Origin: Syntrophotaleaceae bacterium
Lineage (GTDB): Bacteria; Desulfobacterota; Desulfuromonadia; Desulfuromonadales; Syntrophotaleaceae
DNA length: 11,506 nt
Direction of reading: 5' to 3'
Assembly (NCBI GenBank): GCA_041390365.1
Contig: JAWKQB010000008.1
Span: 1 to 11,506 of the forward strand
Part shown: positions 1-8,100 of the stretch, one piece after another
How the letters are laid out: the number at the start of each line of letters is the position of its first letter
Numbering within the stretch: the first letter of the stretch is position 1
Program-made: the position numbers and the translations under genes
Notes under the pieces: model-generated
Told to the model about the DNA's origin: nothing
The model's input: only the letters and a program-made list of their open reading frames with translations
Databases searched by the model: none

Positions 1-864
1 ATCGATGATGATACCTGGAGTGAGGTCCGCCATTTTCAGGAAAGCGATGGCGACAGCCTTCACTTTATGGCCGACACGGATGCCTTGGACATTACCTCCA
101 TCCTCTTTGGTGACGGTCAATTCGGAGCGGTTCCCGCTGCCGGGAAAACCATTTCCGTGAGTTGGCTCGAAAGCCTCGGAGCCAAGGGAAACATCGGACC
201 GGGCCGTATTACACAGCTTCTTTCAGCCGTCTATCACGATGGTGCTCAAATCCCGCTGACCATCTCCAACCCGGTGGCGGCTACAGGCGGCTCATCCCGC
301 GAGACCATTCAGCATGCCCGTAATCAGGCTCCGGCCGAACTGCGCAGTCTCTGGAAGGCGGTAACGCTTCAGGACTACAAGGCGCTTGCCGAGGGTTATC
401 CCGGTGTCTCCAAGGCCAAGGTGCTCGATACCAACGACTGCCAGAACATCCGTTATTACAACGTCCATCTGGCCATCGCGCCCAACGGTGGCGGCATGCC
501 ATCCGGGCTTCTCAAGCGTGATCTGGCTGAATATCTGGAACGCCGCAAGGTGATCACCGTCGAGGTGAATCTGTTCGATCCGGTGTACCGATCCATTCAT
601 ATCGATTGTGAAGTCTATGCATGGCCGGGTGAAGCGCTCGAAAATGTGCGCAGTCGAATCGAATCGGCACTGGCGGATTTCTTTGCTTTCGATCAGGTGA
701 GCTTTGGGCAGACCATCCATTCATCCGATCTCATTGCCCTGATCGATGGTGTTCGGGGAGTCAGTCACATTCATCTCTATACGCCCCAACTGAACGTGGA
801 CCTCGGGCGCGGTGAAATACCGGTTCTCGGCTCGGTCAATCTCGACATGCGGAGGGCTGAATAG
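1..864 (+). CDS. Baseplate J-like protein (5'-truncated by window edge)
   Basis: The frame is open from base 1 to a TAG stop at 862-864, so the gene begins before the window; the ATG at 67 is internal and has no ribosome binding site. The visible 287 codons look like the C-terminal two thirds of a baseplate J/gp47-like wedge protein (P2 gpJ family), which forms the baseplate ring of contractile tails. The main family signal is a segment beginning NPVAATGG, then a helix, then the AVTLQDYKALAEGYPGV region (codons for roughly 266-405), matching the family pattern of a GG turn followed by 'A-V-T-x-x-D-Y-x-x-L-A-x-x-x-P-G-V'. The C-terminal part has a VEVNLFDPVY strand and an amphipathic helix. 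The next gene, a tail protein I, is the normal partner of J in P2-like phages. Family assignment is fairly secure; exact role is inferred from the family. Confidence 0.85.
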   Translation: MDDDTWSEVRHFQESDGDSLHFMADTDALDITSILFGDGQFGAVPAAGKTISVSWLESLGAKGNIGPGRITQLLSAVYHDGAQIPLTISNPVAATGGSSRETIQHARNQAPAELRSLWKAVTLQDYKALAEGYPGVSKAKVLDTNDCQNIRYYNVHLAIAPNGGGMPSGLLKRDLAEYLERRKVITVEVNLFDPVYRSIHIDCEVYAWPGEALENVRSRIESALADFFAFDQVSFGQTIHSSDLIALIDGVRGVSHIHLYTPQLNVDLGRGEIPVLGSVNLDMRRAE

Positions 865-2438
865 TGGCGGACTGGTTCCACAACAATCTTACCGATCTGC
901 TGCCGCCGCTGTATGAGCACAAGGATGAAAGCGGCGACCTTCGCTCTCTGCTTTCACTCCCGGCAGGCACACTCGATGAGATCAAGGAGGCCATCGACAG
1001 GTTCCCCGACATTTTTGATGTGGAGCGCTGTGACGAGCGGTTTCTGCCCTTGCTCGCATATCTGGTGGGTCACCGCTATGACGGCACGGACACGCCGGAA
1101 AACCAGCGTCGTCTGATTCGTGAAGCGGTCGAAATATACCGCCGCAAAGGAACCATCCCTGCCATCGGGCGCAGTCTTACATCGATTGGCTGGGAAGGCC
1201 AGATTGAAGAAACCTTCCGCAGCGCCCTCCGTTTGAACTCCCGCTCCCGTTTGAGCTCGGCAAAACTCCCCGGCAATGTGTTCAGCCTCGGAGTGTATCG
1301 GGTTCACAGTCTCAACCTGGCTGAAGGTGTACGGGATGCATTGTCTTTCCATCACCCGGCTGGTACCCGGGCGTTTTTCCTGCAGTGGCTCGCTACCTTT
1401 TTAGAGATCGGGTCTGATCTGGAATTTCAGAATGCCGCCCATGTCCGCAGTGTGGTTCTGGCATTTCTCGATGAAACTTTCGTGCTGGGAAGAAGCCGTC
1501 TTGGCTCCTGCCGCCATCTGACCAACAAGCAGCGGATATACGATTACCTGCAGCTGACCAGCACCGTGGAGATGGTTCCTGAAATCGACCGGGCCGCCAA
1601 CAAGGTCTCCCGTTTTCATGGCCGTCAAAACAGGATGCGCCTCAATCACAGGCCGCTCAACGAAAGACGGCTGGTGAACACCTCCATCCGCGAGGACAGG
1701 CTGTCCTTCTGTAATCCGATTTATACCGGCCGGGACTATCTCACCGATATTGTCGAATCCGGTTTCAACCTCTCGGCCGACCATATCAATCGCCGCAAAC
1801 TGTCCTTTGCCGATGCGGAAACCCTTTACTGCTTCCGGCAGAAAGACCTCTTTTCAATTCTGCAGGCAGAGGCTTCGGAAGCCCTGCAGAACAGACAGAC
1901 CTTCGGCTTAAACATCGAAGCGAGAAATCGGCAATGTTTCCAGCTGGGCCGCTCACCGCTCAACGGGGATGTGGTCATCAATGCCATTCAGGGTGGACAC
2001 AGCAGTGCGCTGCTGGTTGCCACCGCCGGATGCAAAGCCCGGGTCACCGAAGCATCAGACCTCATCAACCGCTGGCGTCGGAGAGGGCCTGTATTCAAGC
2101 TCAACGCGAATGTCCTCAACAACCGGACTTTGACTAATGCGAACCTCACCGGAGAACGGGCATCGCTTGAAGTCTATGTGGATACAGGTTCTCTCCAACG
2201 CCCACGGATTGTGCCTTTGAGCCTCAACCAACGCGCCCTCAACACGACCTCTTTACGCCTCTCCGTGGATCGGACCCGACCGCTCCGCATCGGACGGATG
2301 AAACTCAATCAGGCGGGTTTCCGGTTCACCGAGCCGTCCTACCGATGGCTGTTCCGTCAGCAGGATTTCAGCGAGGCGCAGGAAGCCGCTACAGAGAGCG
2401 CCGTGAACAAATATCAAGTAACCCAATGGCCTGTTTAA
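864..2438 (+). CDS. Tail protein I-like baseplate protein with long repetitive C-terminal extension
   Basis: A 524-residue protein starting at GTG 864, which overlaps the upstream TAG by one base (TAGTG); GGAGGG at 851-856 supports this start. Residues 1 to about 180 resemble the P2 gpI / phage tail protein I family: LPPLYE near the N-terminus, then FLPLLAYLVGHR (60-71), an 'RRLIREAVEIYRRKGT' helix-turn (82-97, where the YRxKGT motif is typical) and a G-W/E turn near 110. Tail protein I belongs to the baseplate wedge next to J. Family members of this type are often only about 200 residues, so the remaining 340 or so residues are an extension. That extension holds repeated LN-containing units (for example at 260, 265, 349, 366, 413, 418, 454, 459 and 481), which look like a degenerate short structural repeat. 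The extension may link to fibre proteins, which is inference. Confidence 0.8.
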   Translation: MADWFHNNLTDLLPPLYEHKDESGDLRSLLSLPAGTLDEIKEAIDRFPDIFDVERCDERFLPLLAYLVGHRYDGTDTPENQRRLIREAVEIYRRKGTIPAIGRSLTSIGWEGQIEETFRSALRLNSRSRLSSAKLPGNVFSLGVYRVHSLNLAEGVRDALSFHHPAGTRAFFLQWLATFLEIGSDLEFQNAAHVRSVVLAFLDETFVLGRSRLGSCRHLTNKQRIYDYLQLTSTVEMVPEIDRAANKVSRFHGRQNRMRLNHRPLNERRLVNTSIREDRLSFCNPIYTGRDYLTDIVESGFNLSADHINRRKLSFADAETLYCFRQKDLFSILQAEASEALQNRQTFGLNIEARNRQCFQLGRSPLNGDVVINAIQGGHSSALLVATAGCKARVTEASDLINRWRRRGPVFKLNANVLNNRTLTNANLTGERASLEVYVDTGSLQRPRIVPLSLNQRALNTTSLRLSVDRTRPLRIGRMKLNQAGFRFTEPSYRWLFRQQDFSEAQEAATESAVNKYQVTQWPV

Positions 2439-2447
2439 GGAGAGATT

Positions 2448-3041
2448 ATGGCAATTCACTTATACCTCGATGAACAGTTGACCCAGCAGATTTCGGAAGG
2501 CGACTTCAGCAATCCGGATGCGGACAACTACAACGGCACGGATGGAGAAATCAAAGACCGGAAGATTTTCGTGGCCAATGAACAGACCACGCTCGCCGCA
2601 CCGATCGATGACATCCAGACCGACATAGAACTGACTGAACCCCGCTTTGCCGATGCGGAATACATCGTGATCGGCACCGAGCAGATGCAGATCCTTTCCG
2701 GCGGCGGAACTGCAAATCTGACCGTAAGACGCGCCGTGGCCAACACCGTGGCAGCATCTTACGCGGCCGATGAGCCGGTCTATTCCGGATACGACTATAC
2801 AGGGCTGGTGGTGGACCCGATCGACGAGTTCGAAACCGATGAATCGGTCTGGTACAAGCTCGCGCTCACGCAGGCCGAACTCGATACCGCCACTCAAAGC
2901 GCTCCGCTCAACCTCGGAGCCAAGGCCCACAATCAGACCATCTCTTTCTGGCGTCGCTGCACGGTGCTTTCGGGCACACCCGTTCAGAACAAGATCGACA
3001 TCAAGCTGCGCCTCACCGGAACAGAGAACCCCGTTTTATAA
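2448..3041 (+). CDS. Putative phage tail/baseplate structural protein, unnamed family
   Basis: A 197-residue protein with ATG at 2448 and an AAGGAG site that begins inside the upstream TAA stop. I do not recognise a named family. Residues about 48-115 form a beta-rich segment with the pattern 'Y-I-V-I-G-x-E-x-M' (72-80) followed by LTVRRAVANTVAASYAADEPVY (91-112, with L91, V93, R94, A106 and V111 as key positions). It recalls a segment in phage tail proteins with an 'E-x-M-x-V ... L-x-V-x-R' core. The C-terminal part contains NQTISFWRRC (162-171) and a terminal strand KIDIKLRLTG. There is no signal peptide and no membrane segment. Position between tail protein I and the fibre genes argues for a virion protein. 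Function is otherwise unknown. Confidence 0.7.
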   Translation: MAIHLYLDEQLTQQISEGDFSNPDADNYNGTDGEIKDRKIFVANEQTTLAAPIDDIQTDIELTEPRFADAEYIVIGTEQMQILSGGGTANLTVRRAVANTVAASYAADEPVYSGYDYTGLVVDPIDEFETDESVWYKLALTQAELDTATQSAPLNLGAKAHNQTISFWRRCTVLSGTPVQNKIDIKLRLTGTENPVL

Positions 3042-3051
3042 GGAGTGAATC

Positions 3052-4041
3052 ATGGCTTATCAAAGTATTCAGGGAACCGCCAGCGGCCGATTGGACCTGC
3101 TGAACAAGATTAAAGATTTTCTGGTCACCACCGTTGGCTGGACACTGCATGACGACCAGTCCGCCGATGCCCGGCCATACTATGTATTCAAATCAACCGG
3201 GGAATCCGGTGCGGAAGATATCTATCTGCGTTTCCAGATCGGACAGAGCTCCGGCCGCCTTGAAGTGGCCGCCTTCCAATACTGGGACAACACCACCCAG
3301 ACCGGTGCAGGCGAAGCGTTCTACAGTTCGTACACCTATCTTCGGGCTGAGGACACCGCCGATTTTATTTACTGGCTGTATGCCGACCTCGACCATGTAT
3401 TCATCGTCAGCAAGATTGTCTCGACCTACTACGGCCATTACAGCGGTTCCATCAAACGGTTCTGGTCTTCGGCGGTTGCCATCACTCAAGCAGCGATTGT
3501 CAACGGCAGTGCCGTGGTGGCGCAGGTCAACGATGCATCGATCTTCACACCCGATCAGCATTACATCATCAAAGACGACGCCAATATCGAGCGGGTCAAA
3601 ATTACCGCCATCGATTCGGTTGCCACGCCCAATACCGTGACCATCGAAACGCTCGTCAGCGATTATGCGGCCGGAGCCAAAATCGGCGAGGACCCGCAGC
3701 CGGTCATCACCGGTTACTACAACATGCCAAGCACCTTTTACGCCGTGAACAAGTTCGACGGCTGGACTTCTGCCAGTGGACAGCGCGGCCGTTGCGGTGC
3801 TGCCCATGGCAACCTGCAAAGCGATACCGACCCGGAACGCCGCTACGACACCACCATTCTTTTCCCATGGCTGGTCAGCATGAATGGCGCTGACAGCTAT
3901 CAGGAGCTGCGCGGGGAACTCATCGAAATCTATGCCACCGGCGGAGCCAACGTGGCCTCCGAGGATACCGTCGAAATCGGCTCGGATTCCTATCGGGTAT
4001 TCAACCTCTCCGGCGGCGGCTGGTGTGCGATTAAGGAGTAA
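3052..4041 (+). CDS. Putative phage tail structural protein, unnamed family
   Basis: A 329-residue protein with ATG at 3052, preceded by TAAGGAGTGAATC in which the upstream stop codon runs into the Shine-Dalgarno site. No named family is recognised. The N-terminal 140 residues are rich in aromatic residues (YYVF 43-46, FQYW 75-78, FIYWLY 105-110, STYYGHY 124-130), as is common in tail and receptor-facing proteins. Residues about 153-218 contain a beta segment with Y171, IERVKI (179-184), TVTIE (195-199) and YAAGAKIGEDPQP (205-217), similar in layout to a segment in the upstream protein. The end, ELIEIYATGG (289-298) and SYRVFNL (313-319), again looks beta-rich. No catalytic motif, signal peptide or membrane segment is seen. 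A virion role is inferred from position. Confidence 0.7.
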   Translation: MAYQSIQGTASGRLDLLNKIKDFLVTTVGWTLHDDQSADARPYYVFKSTGESGAEDIYLRFQIGQSSGRLEVAAFQYWDNTTQTGAGEAFYSSYTYLRAEDTADFIYWLYADLDHVFIVSKIVSTYYGHYSGSIKRFWSSAVAITQAAIVNGSAVVAQVNDASIFTPDQHYIIKDDANIERVKITAIDSVATPNTVTIETLVSDYAAGAKIGEDPQPVITGYYNMPSTFYAVNKFDGWTSASGQRGRCGAAHGNLQSDTDPERRYDTTILFPWLVSMNGADSYQELRGELIEIYATGGANVASEDTVEIGSDSYRVFNLSGGGWCAIKE

Positions 4042-4046
4042 GGCTC

Positions 4047-4178
4047 ATGGCTGTTGTTAAAGGACAAATCAAAACCACAACCCAAGTGAAAGGTCGGCGT
4101 GTTCCGCAACCGCTGGCCAATCTCAACAAGGGAATGGCTTTCAAAATGACCGGGAGGATTCGCCGTGGCCGTGCATAA
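4047..4178 (+). CDS. Small highly basic 43-residue protein
   Basis: A short ORF with a good AAGGAG site at 4033-4038, eight bases before ATG 4047, and a TAA stop at 4176-4178. It begins MAVVKGQIK and ends GRIRRGRA. It has 11 Lys/Arg and no Asp or Glu, so it would be strongly positive. Its last 14 bases overlap the start of the next gene (GTG 4165). Without it there would be a 123-base hole in an otherwise tightly packed operon, which together with the ribosome binding site argues that it is real. The overlap suggests translational coupling to the 153-residue protein. Function is unknown; a small basic tail component or a scaffold-like peptide are guesses. Confidence 0.6.
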   Translation: MAVVKGQIKTTTQVKGRRVPQPLANLNKGMAFKMTGRIRRGRA

Positions 4179-4626
4179 GGGAGCCATCATTCGACCTGCC
4201 GTTATCCGGGGCATTCGCAGACCCGAATTTCAGGTCAATCTGCCGCCTGTGCAGGGAGCCTATTTCGACCTGTTCGGACCCCGGGATCAAAGACGCACCG
4301 TTGTGATTCACGCGGATGCCTCTGTCAGGGCATCAAACCAGCGCTCAACGGTGGCCGACAGTCAGGCCATTGTGGCAGGCCGTATCGAGCGGGATTCCGA
4401 CACCTGGCTAATCATCCCGCAGACATTTGAACAGCTGGCTTTTGCCGCCGTTCGGGTGACGCATCCCCGACAGGCAATGCTGGATACAGCGCTCACGATC
4501 AGCGGTTCCCGGGCATTGATTGCCGATACCGCCCAGCATCTGGAGCAGCAGTTTGGCCGTTCCGCCGATGCGGGGCTGACCATTTTCAATGTGATTATCA
4601 ACGAAGAACACGAGATTCAAACATAA
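4165..4626 (+). CDS. Hypothetical phage structural-region protein (153 aa)
   Basis: Starts at GTG 4165 with GGGAGG at 4152-4157 upstream (seven-base spacer) and stops at TAA 4624-4626. I do not recognise the family. The N-terminus is basic (KGAIIRPAVIRGIRRPEF), followed by a mixed alpha/beta region with a possible helix at 'SRALIADTAQHLEQQF' and a final strand GLTIFNVIINEE. There is no signal peptide, membrane segment or obvious catalytic motif. It is coupled to the 43-residue ORF by a 14-base overlap and sits ten bases before the tail-collar-like gene, so a role in the baseplate-to-fibre connection is plausible but only inferred from position. Confidence 0.65.
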   Translation: MAVHKGAIIRPAVIRGIRRPEFQVNLPPVQGAYFDLFGPRDQRRTVVIHADASVRASNQRSTVADSQAIVAGRIERDSDTWLIIPQTFEQLAFAAVRVTHPRQAMLDTALTISGSRALIADTAQHLEQQFGRSADAGLTIFNVIINEEHEIQT

Positions 4627-4636
4627 GGAGAAGACC

Positions 4637-5170
4637 ATGGCATTGGGACTCATAGTCAAATCAGGCCGTGTATTGACGGCAAAGCTCCTGATGGGACAGG
4701 CAGTGGAAGGCATAACCCACTGCGCCATCGGGGATGGAGATGAAACATTCACCGAACCGCAGAATCCCCCTGCGCCGGATATCGAGCAGACGGCCCTCAA
4801 AAACGAGCGGGCCAGAAAGCGGTTCTACAAACGGACCTTCCTCAAGGAGGACGCCGAAGGTGCGCTGGTGGTCAACGGAGTCCGCTATCTGGAAACCGGA
4901 GAAGAGACCAACACCATCGGCATCTTCTTTCGTTTTGATGAGGCCGAGGCCAACGGCATCACCATCAGGGAATACGGCTTTTTCGGCGGTGACGTCGAAT
5001 ATGTGGCCAGCGTGAGTGGTGATCTGGCCATGGGCGGCGTGTTTCATCAGGACACCAACCCCGTCGGAGAGGTGCTGCGCCCGGGCTACCTGTACGAAGT
5101 GAAGAACATTCCAGATTTCAACAAGATTTCCGATACCCGCGTGGAGCTGGTCGGGATCATCAAAATATAA
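4637..5170 (+). CDS. Tail-collar-like / tail fibre-associated protein
   Basis: A 177-residue protein with ATG at 4637 and TAAGGAG directly upstream, where the preceding stop codon overlaps the Shine-Dalgarno site. The layout resembles the N-terminal part of phage tail-collar fibre proteins (P2 gpH-like): an N-terminal helix, then the turn 'HCAIGDGDETFTEP' (28-41) comparable to the A-V-G-D-G motif, a 'L-K-N-E-R-A-R-K' segment (54-61), the 'TNTIGIFFRF' strand (91-100), 'ITIREYGFFGG' (108-118) like the R-E-x-G-x-F motif, and a C-terminal strand LVGIIKI. A long receptor-binding C-terminus is absent, so this is more likely an adaptor than a complete fibre. It lies 15 bases before the DUF4815-type gene. 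The name is tentative; the structural role is more secure. Confidence 0.65.
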   Translation: MALGLIVKSGRVLTAKLLMGQAVEGITHCAIGDGDETFTEPQNPPAPDIEQTALKNERARKRFYKRTFLKEDAEGALVVNGVRYLETGEETNTIGIFFRFDEAEANGITIREYGFFGGDVEYVASVSGDLAMGGVFHQDTNPVGEVLRPGYLYEVKNIPDFNKISDTRVELVGIIKI

Positions 5171-5185
5171 CCGGAGGTAAAAGAG

Positions 5186-8100
5186 ATGAGTATTTCAAGA
5201 GATACATTCGATCCCGCCAAGAACTACAAACGCATCCGCTATCATCAGGACCGGGATCTGCTTGATTCGGAGCTGAACGAACAGCAGGAACTGATCAACC
5301 TCGAGCGCCGCAAGATTGCCGATATCCTTTTCAAGGAGGGATCGATTCTGAGCGGCCTCGATGTCACGGTACAGGATAACGTGCTCACGTTGACGTCGGG
5401 CATGGTCTATATCGACGGCCATGTGGAAGCGGTTGCCGGAGTCACCTTGACCTATGACCCCGCCACCACCAGCGGGGCGGACTATGTCTATTCCGAGCTG
5501 CTCAAATACAATTACGGCTACACGCAAGACCCGTCGCTGATCAACCCGGCCACGGGCGAGCCAACCGCCGAGCGCGAGAAATGGGTGCTGGCCCTGAAGA
5601 CCACCGACACCACCGGCCTGACGCTTCCCAATAACGTGACCGAGCGCAAGGTGGTGCCCATTTACAAATTCGACCGGGAGACCGGCGATGTCACGGCGAC
5701 GGTGCAGGAAAAATCCAATCTGTATCTGCGCGACCTGCTGGGCACGCTTCCCGGCAGCCGGATTACGGTTTCTTCCATTACCGAAGACCAGCTCTCCTTT
5801 GCCGCTGCCGAAGGACTCAATTCGCTGCTGCAGAACCTTGCCGAGCGGACCTTCGATCAGGCGGGCAGCTATCTGGTCAGCGGATTCGACAGCTTTATCG
5901 GCTCAGTGGATGATACCGATGTCGAGGTAATCACCAACGCGGGCCGGGCCTATATTCAGGGCTTCCGTCATCAGCGGGATCTGCCCACCTCCACGCTGGT
6001 TCCCAAGTCGGTGGCCATCAAGTCGGTGCGTGGTGAACAGAAGACCTACAACATCAGCCAGCGCCGTTACCCGGTCAACTCCACGCCGCTCAAAGAGACC
6101 ACGCAGGTGGAAGCCATTGTGGAGATGACCGCCAATGTGACCCGAGGCTCGGTCGGCGGCGGTGAGGATCTGCTCGATCCCAATCCGGTCGTGGATATTC
6201 TGGAAGTCAGTCAGGGTGCCACCATTTTTCAGGAAGGCATCGACTGGCAGCAGTCCGGCAACCATGTGGACTGGATCGGCTCCGGCAATGAACCGGCTAT
6301 CGGTACCACCTATACCGTGCGCTGGACCTACACCAAGCAGATGATCAAAGGCGAGGATTATGTGGACGGCGGCTGGTTCGGTATTACCGCCCATCCGACA
6401 GCCGGAACCTATCATTATGTGGTGACCGCTTTCGACGGATCGGGTGAAACCGCCTTCAACTCAGGCAGCGTACTTTCAAGAATGACTCTGGCCGGAGAGA
6501 TGAACCGTCTTTCATGGCTGCCGGTCAACGGTGCCAACGGCTATCGGGTTTACCGGGCTACGACCAACGGCTCCAGAACCGACTTCCAGCGCATCAAGGA
6601 GCTGGGCAGCGAAGCCATCTCCTATATCGATGATGCGGTGGACGAACCCGTGGCATCCAATCCTCCGGCCAGCAGTTCGGCTGCGGTTTCCATGTCCACG
6701 ACCCAGATCGAACTCGGCAATCTCAACGTGGTCAACTTCGGTCGCGGAGCACTTGGCGATGAACCGGTCAACGGCTCTAACTGCAGCATCGATTATGATT
6801 ATTTTCTCGGCCGCAAGGACATCATCTACGCCACCACCCGGGAGATCAAACGACTCGAAGGTGCTCCGGCGGACTTTCCCAAGCTGCCGATCGTTCCGGA
6901 GGATACCTTGGGTCTGTGCAGCATTGACTGCCCGCCCAACTCCACCGATATGACCATCCGCAATTTCGGGCTCACCCGCATCACCATGGATCAGATCCAC
7001 GACATCATCAAAGATGTGGAGGACCTGAAATACAACGATGCCCAGTATCAGATGAACAATGAGCTGCAGAACCGCGACGCCCAGTCCAAGAAAGGCATCT
7101 ATTCGGATGATTTCTCCAACACAGCCCAGTCGGATATCTATCACGCCGAATGGGATGCCCGGGTAAACGAGCTGGGCAAGTTTGCCTCTCCGGATCGTTC
7201 GGCTATTTCATCACCGCTCGAGGTGGATACGGGAAGCAGTGATGCCAGCTTCTTCGGCAGTCTGGCGTTGTTGCCGGGATCGGAACAGGTGGTGCTCGAA
7301 CAGAATGACTGGTCCGAGGAACGCAACATCAACCCGTATGCGGTCTTTGAAAAACCGCCTGCCATGCTGCAGGTCACACCCAATATCGGCCGCCGTGGCC
7401 AGACCGGCATTGCGGTAACAGGCATCAACTTCACGCCGGATCGCTCCGGGATTGTCCTGCGTTGTGACGGCCGGGTCATGGCCAGCAATCTGGTCAGCGA
7501 TGATGCCGGACGTGTGACCGCCTCATTCACGGTGCCGACGGAAGCCCGCAACGGCAACCGTATCGTGGAAATGGCGGATGGGCAGTACACCGCCCGGGCC
7601 AGCCTGCAGATCAATGATCCTCTGGTGATCACCCGTATCCAGCGATTTATCCAGACCAACATCATCACCCGCATCGTTCGTGTGCCGGTGGTGCGTACCG
7701 TCTGGAGAACCCGTACCATCTTTGTCCGTCGTGATCCGCTGGCTCAGACCTTCAGCTTCACGGAAAACCGGGTTCTGTCGGCTGTGGGTATTCAGTTCAC
7801 CGAGCGGGATGCCTCCATTCCGGTAACGGTTCAGATTCGAGGGGTTACCACCGGACTGCCCAACGACACCATCTTTGCCGAAAAGGTGATTGCGCCGTCG
7901 GAAATCAATCTCGGCGGTGAAACCAAGATCAGCTTCGATGATCCCTTTTACGCCGAAGCCAATACCAGCTATGCGGTGGTCCTGCTGACCAACAGTACCA
8001 ACTACAAGGTGCGCACCGCCACTCTCGGCAAGACCGGTCGTCAGGGCATTATCACCCGCCAGACCTATGCCGAAGGTGTGCTTCTGGAAAGCTCCAATGC

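Noticed and set aside
67..69. ATG 67 as the start of the first gene
   Set aside because: The same frame is open upstream to base 1, no Shine-Dalgarno site precedes 67, and the visible similarity fits a protein already in progress.
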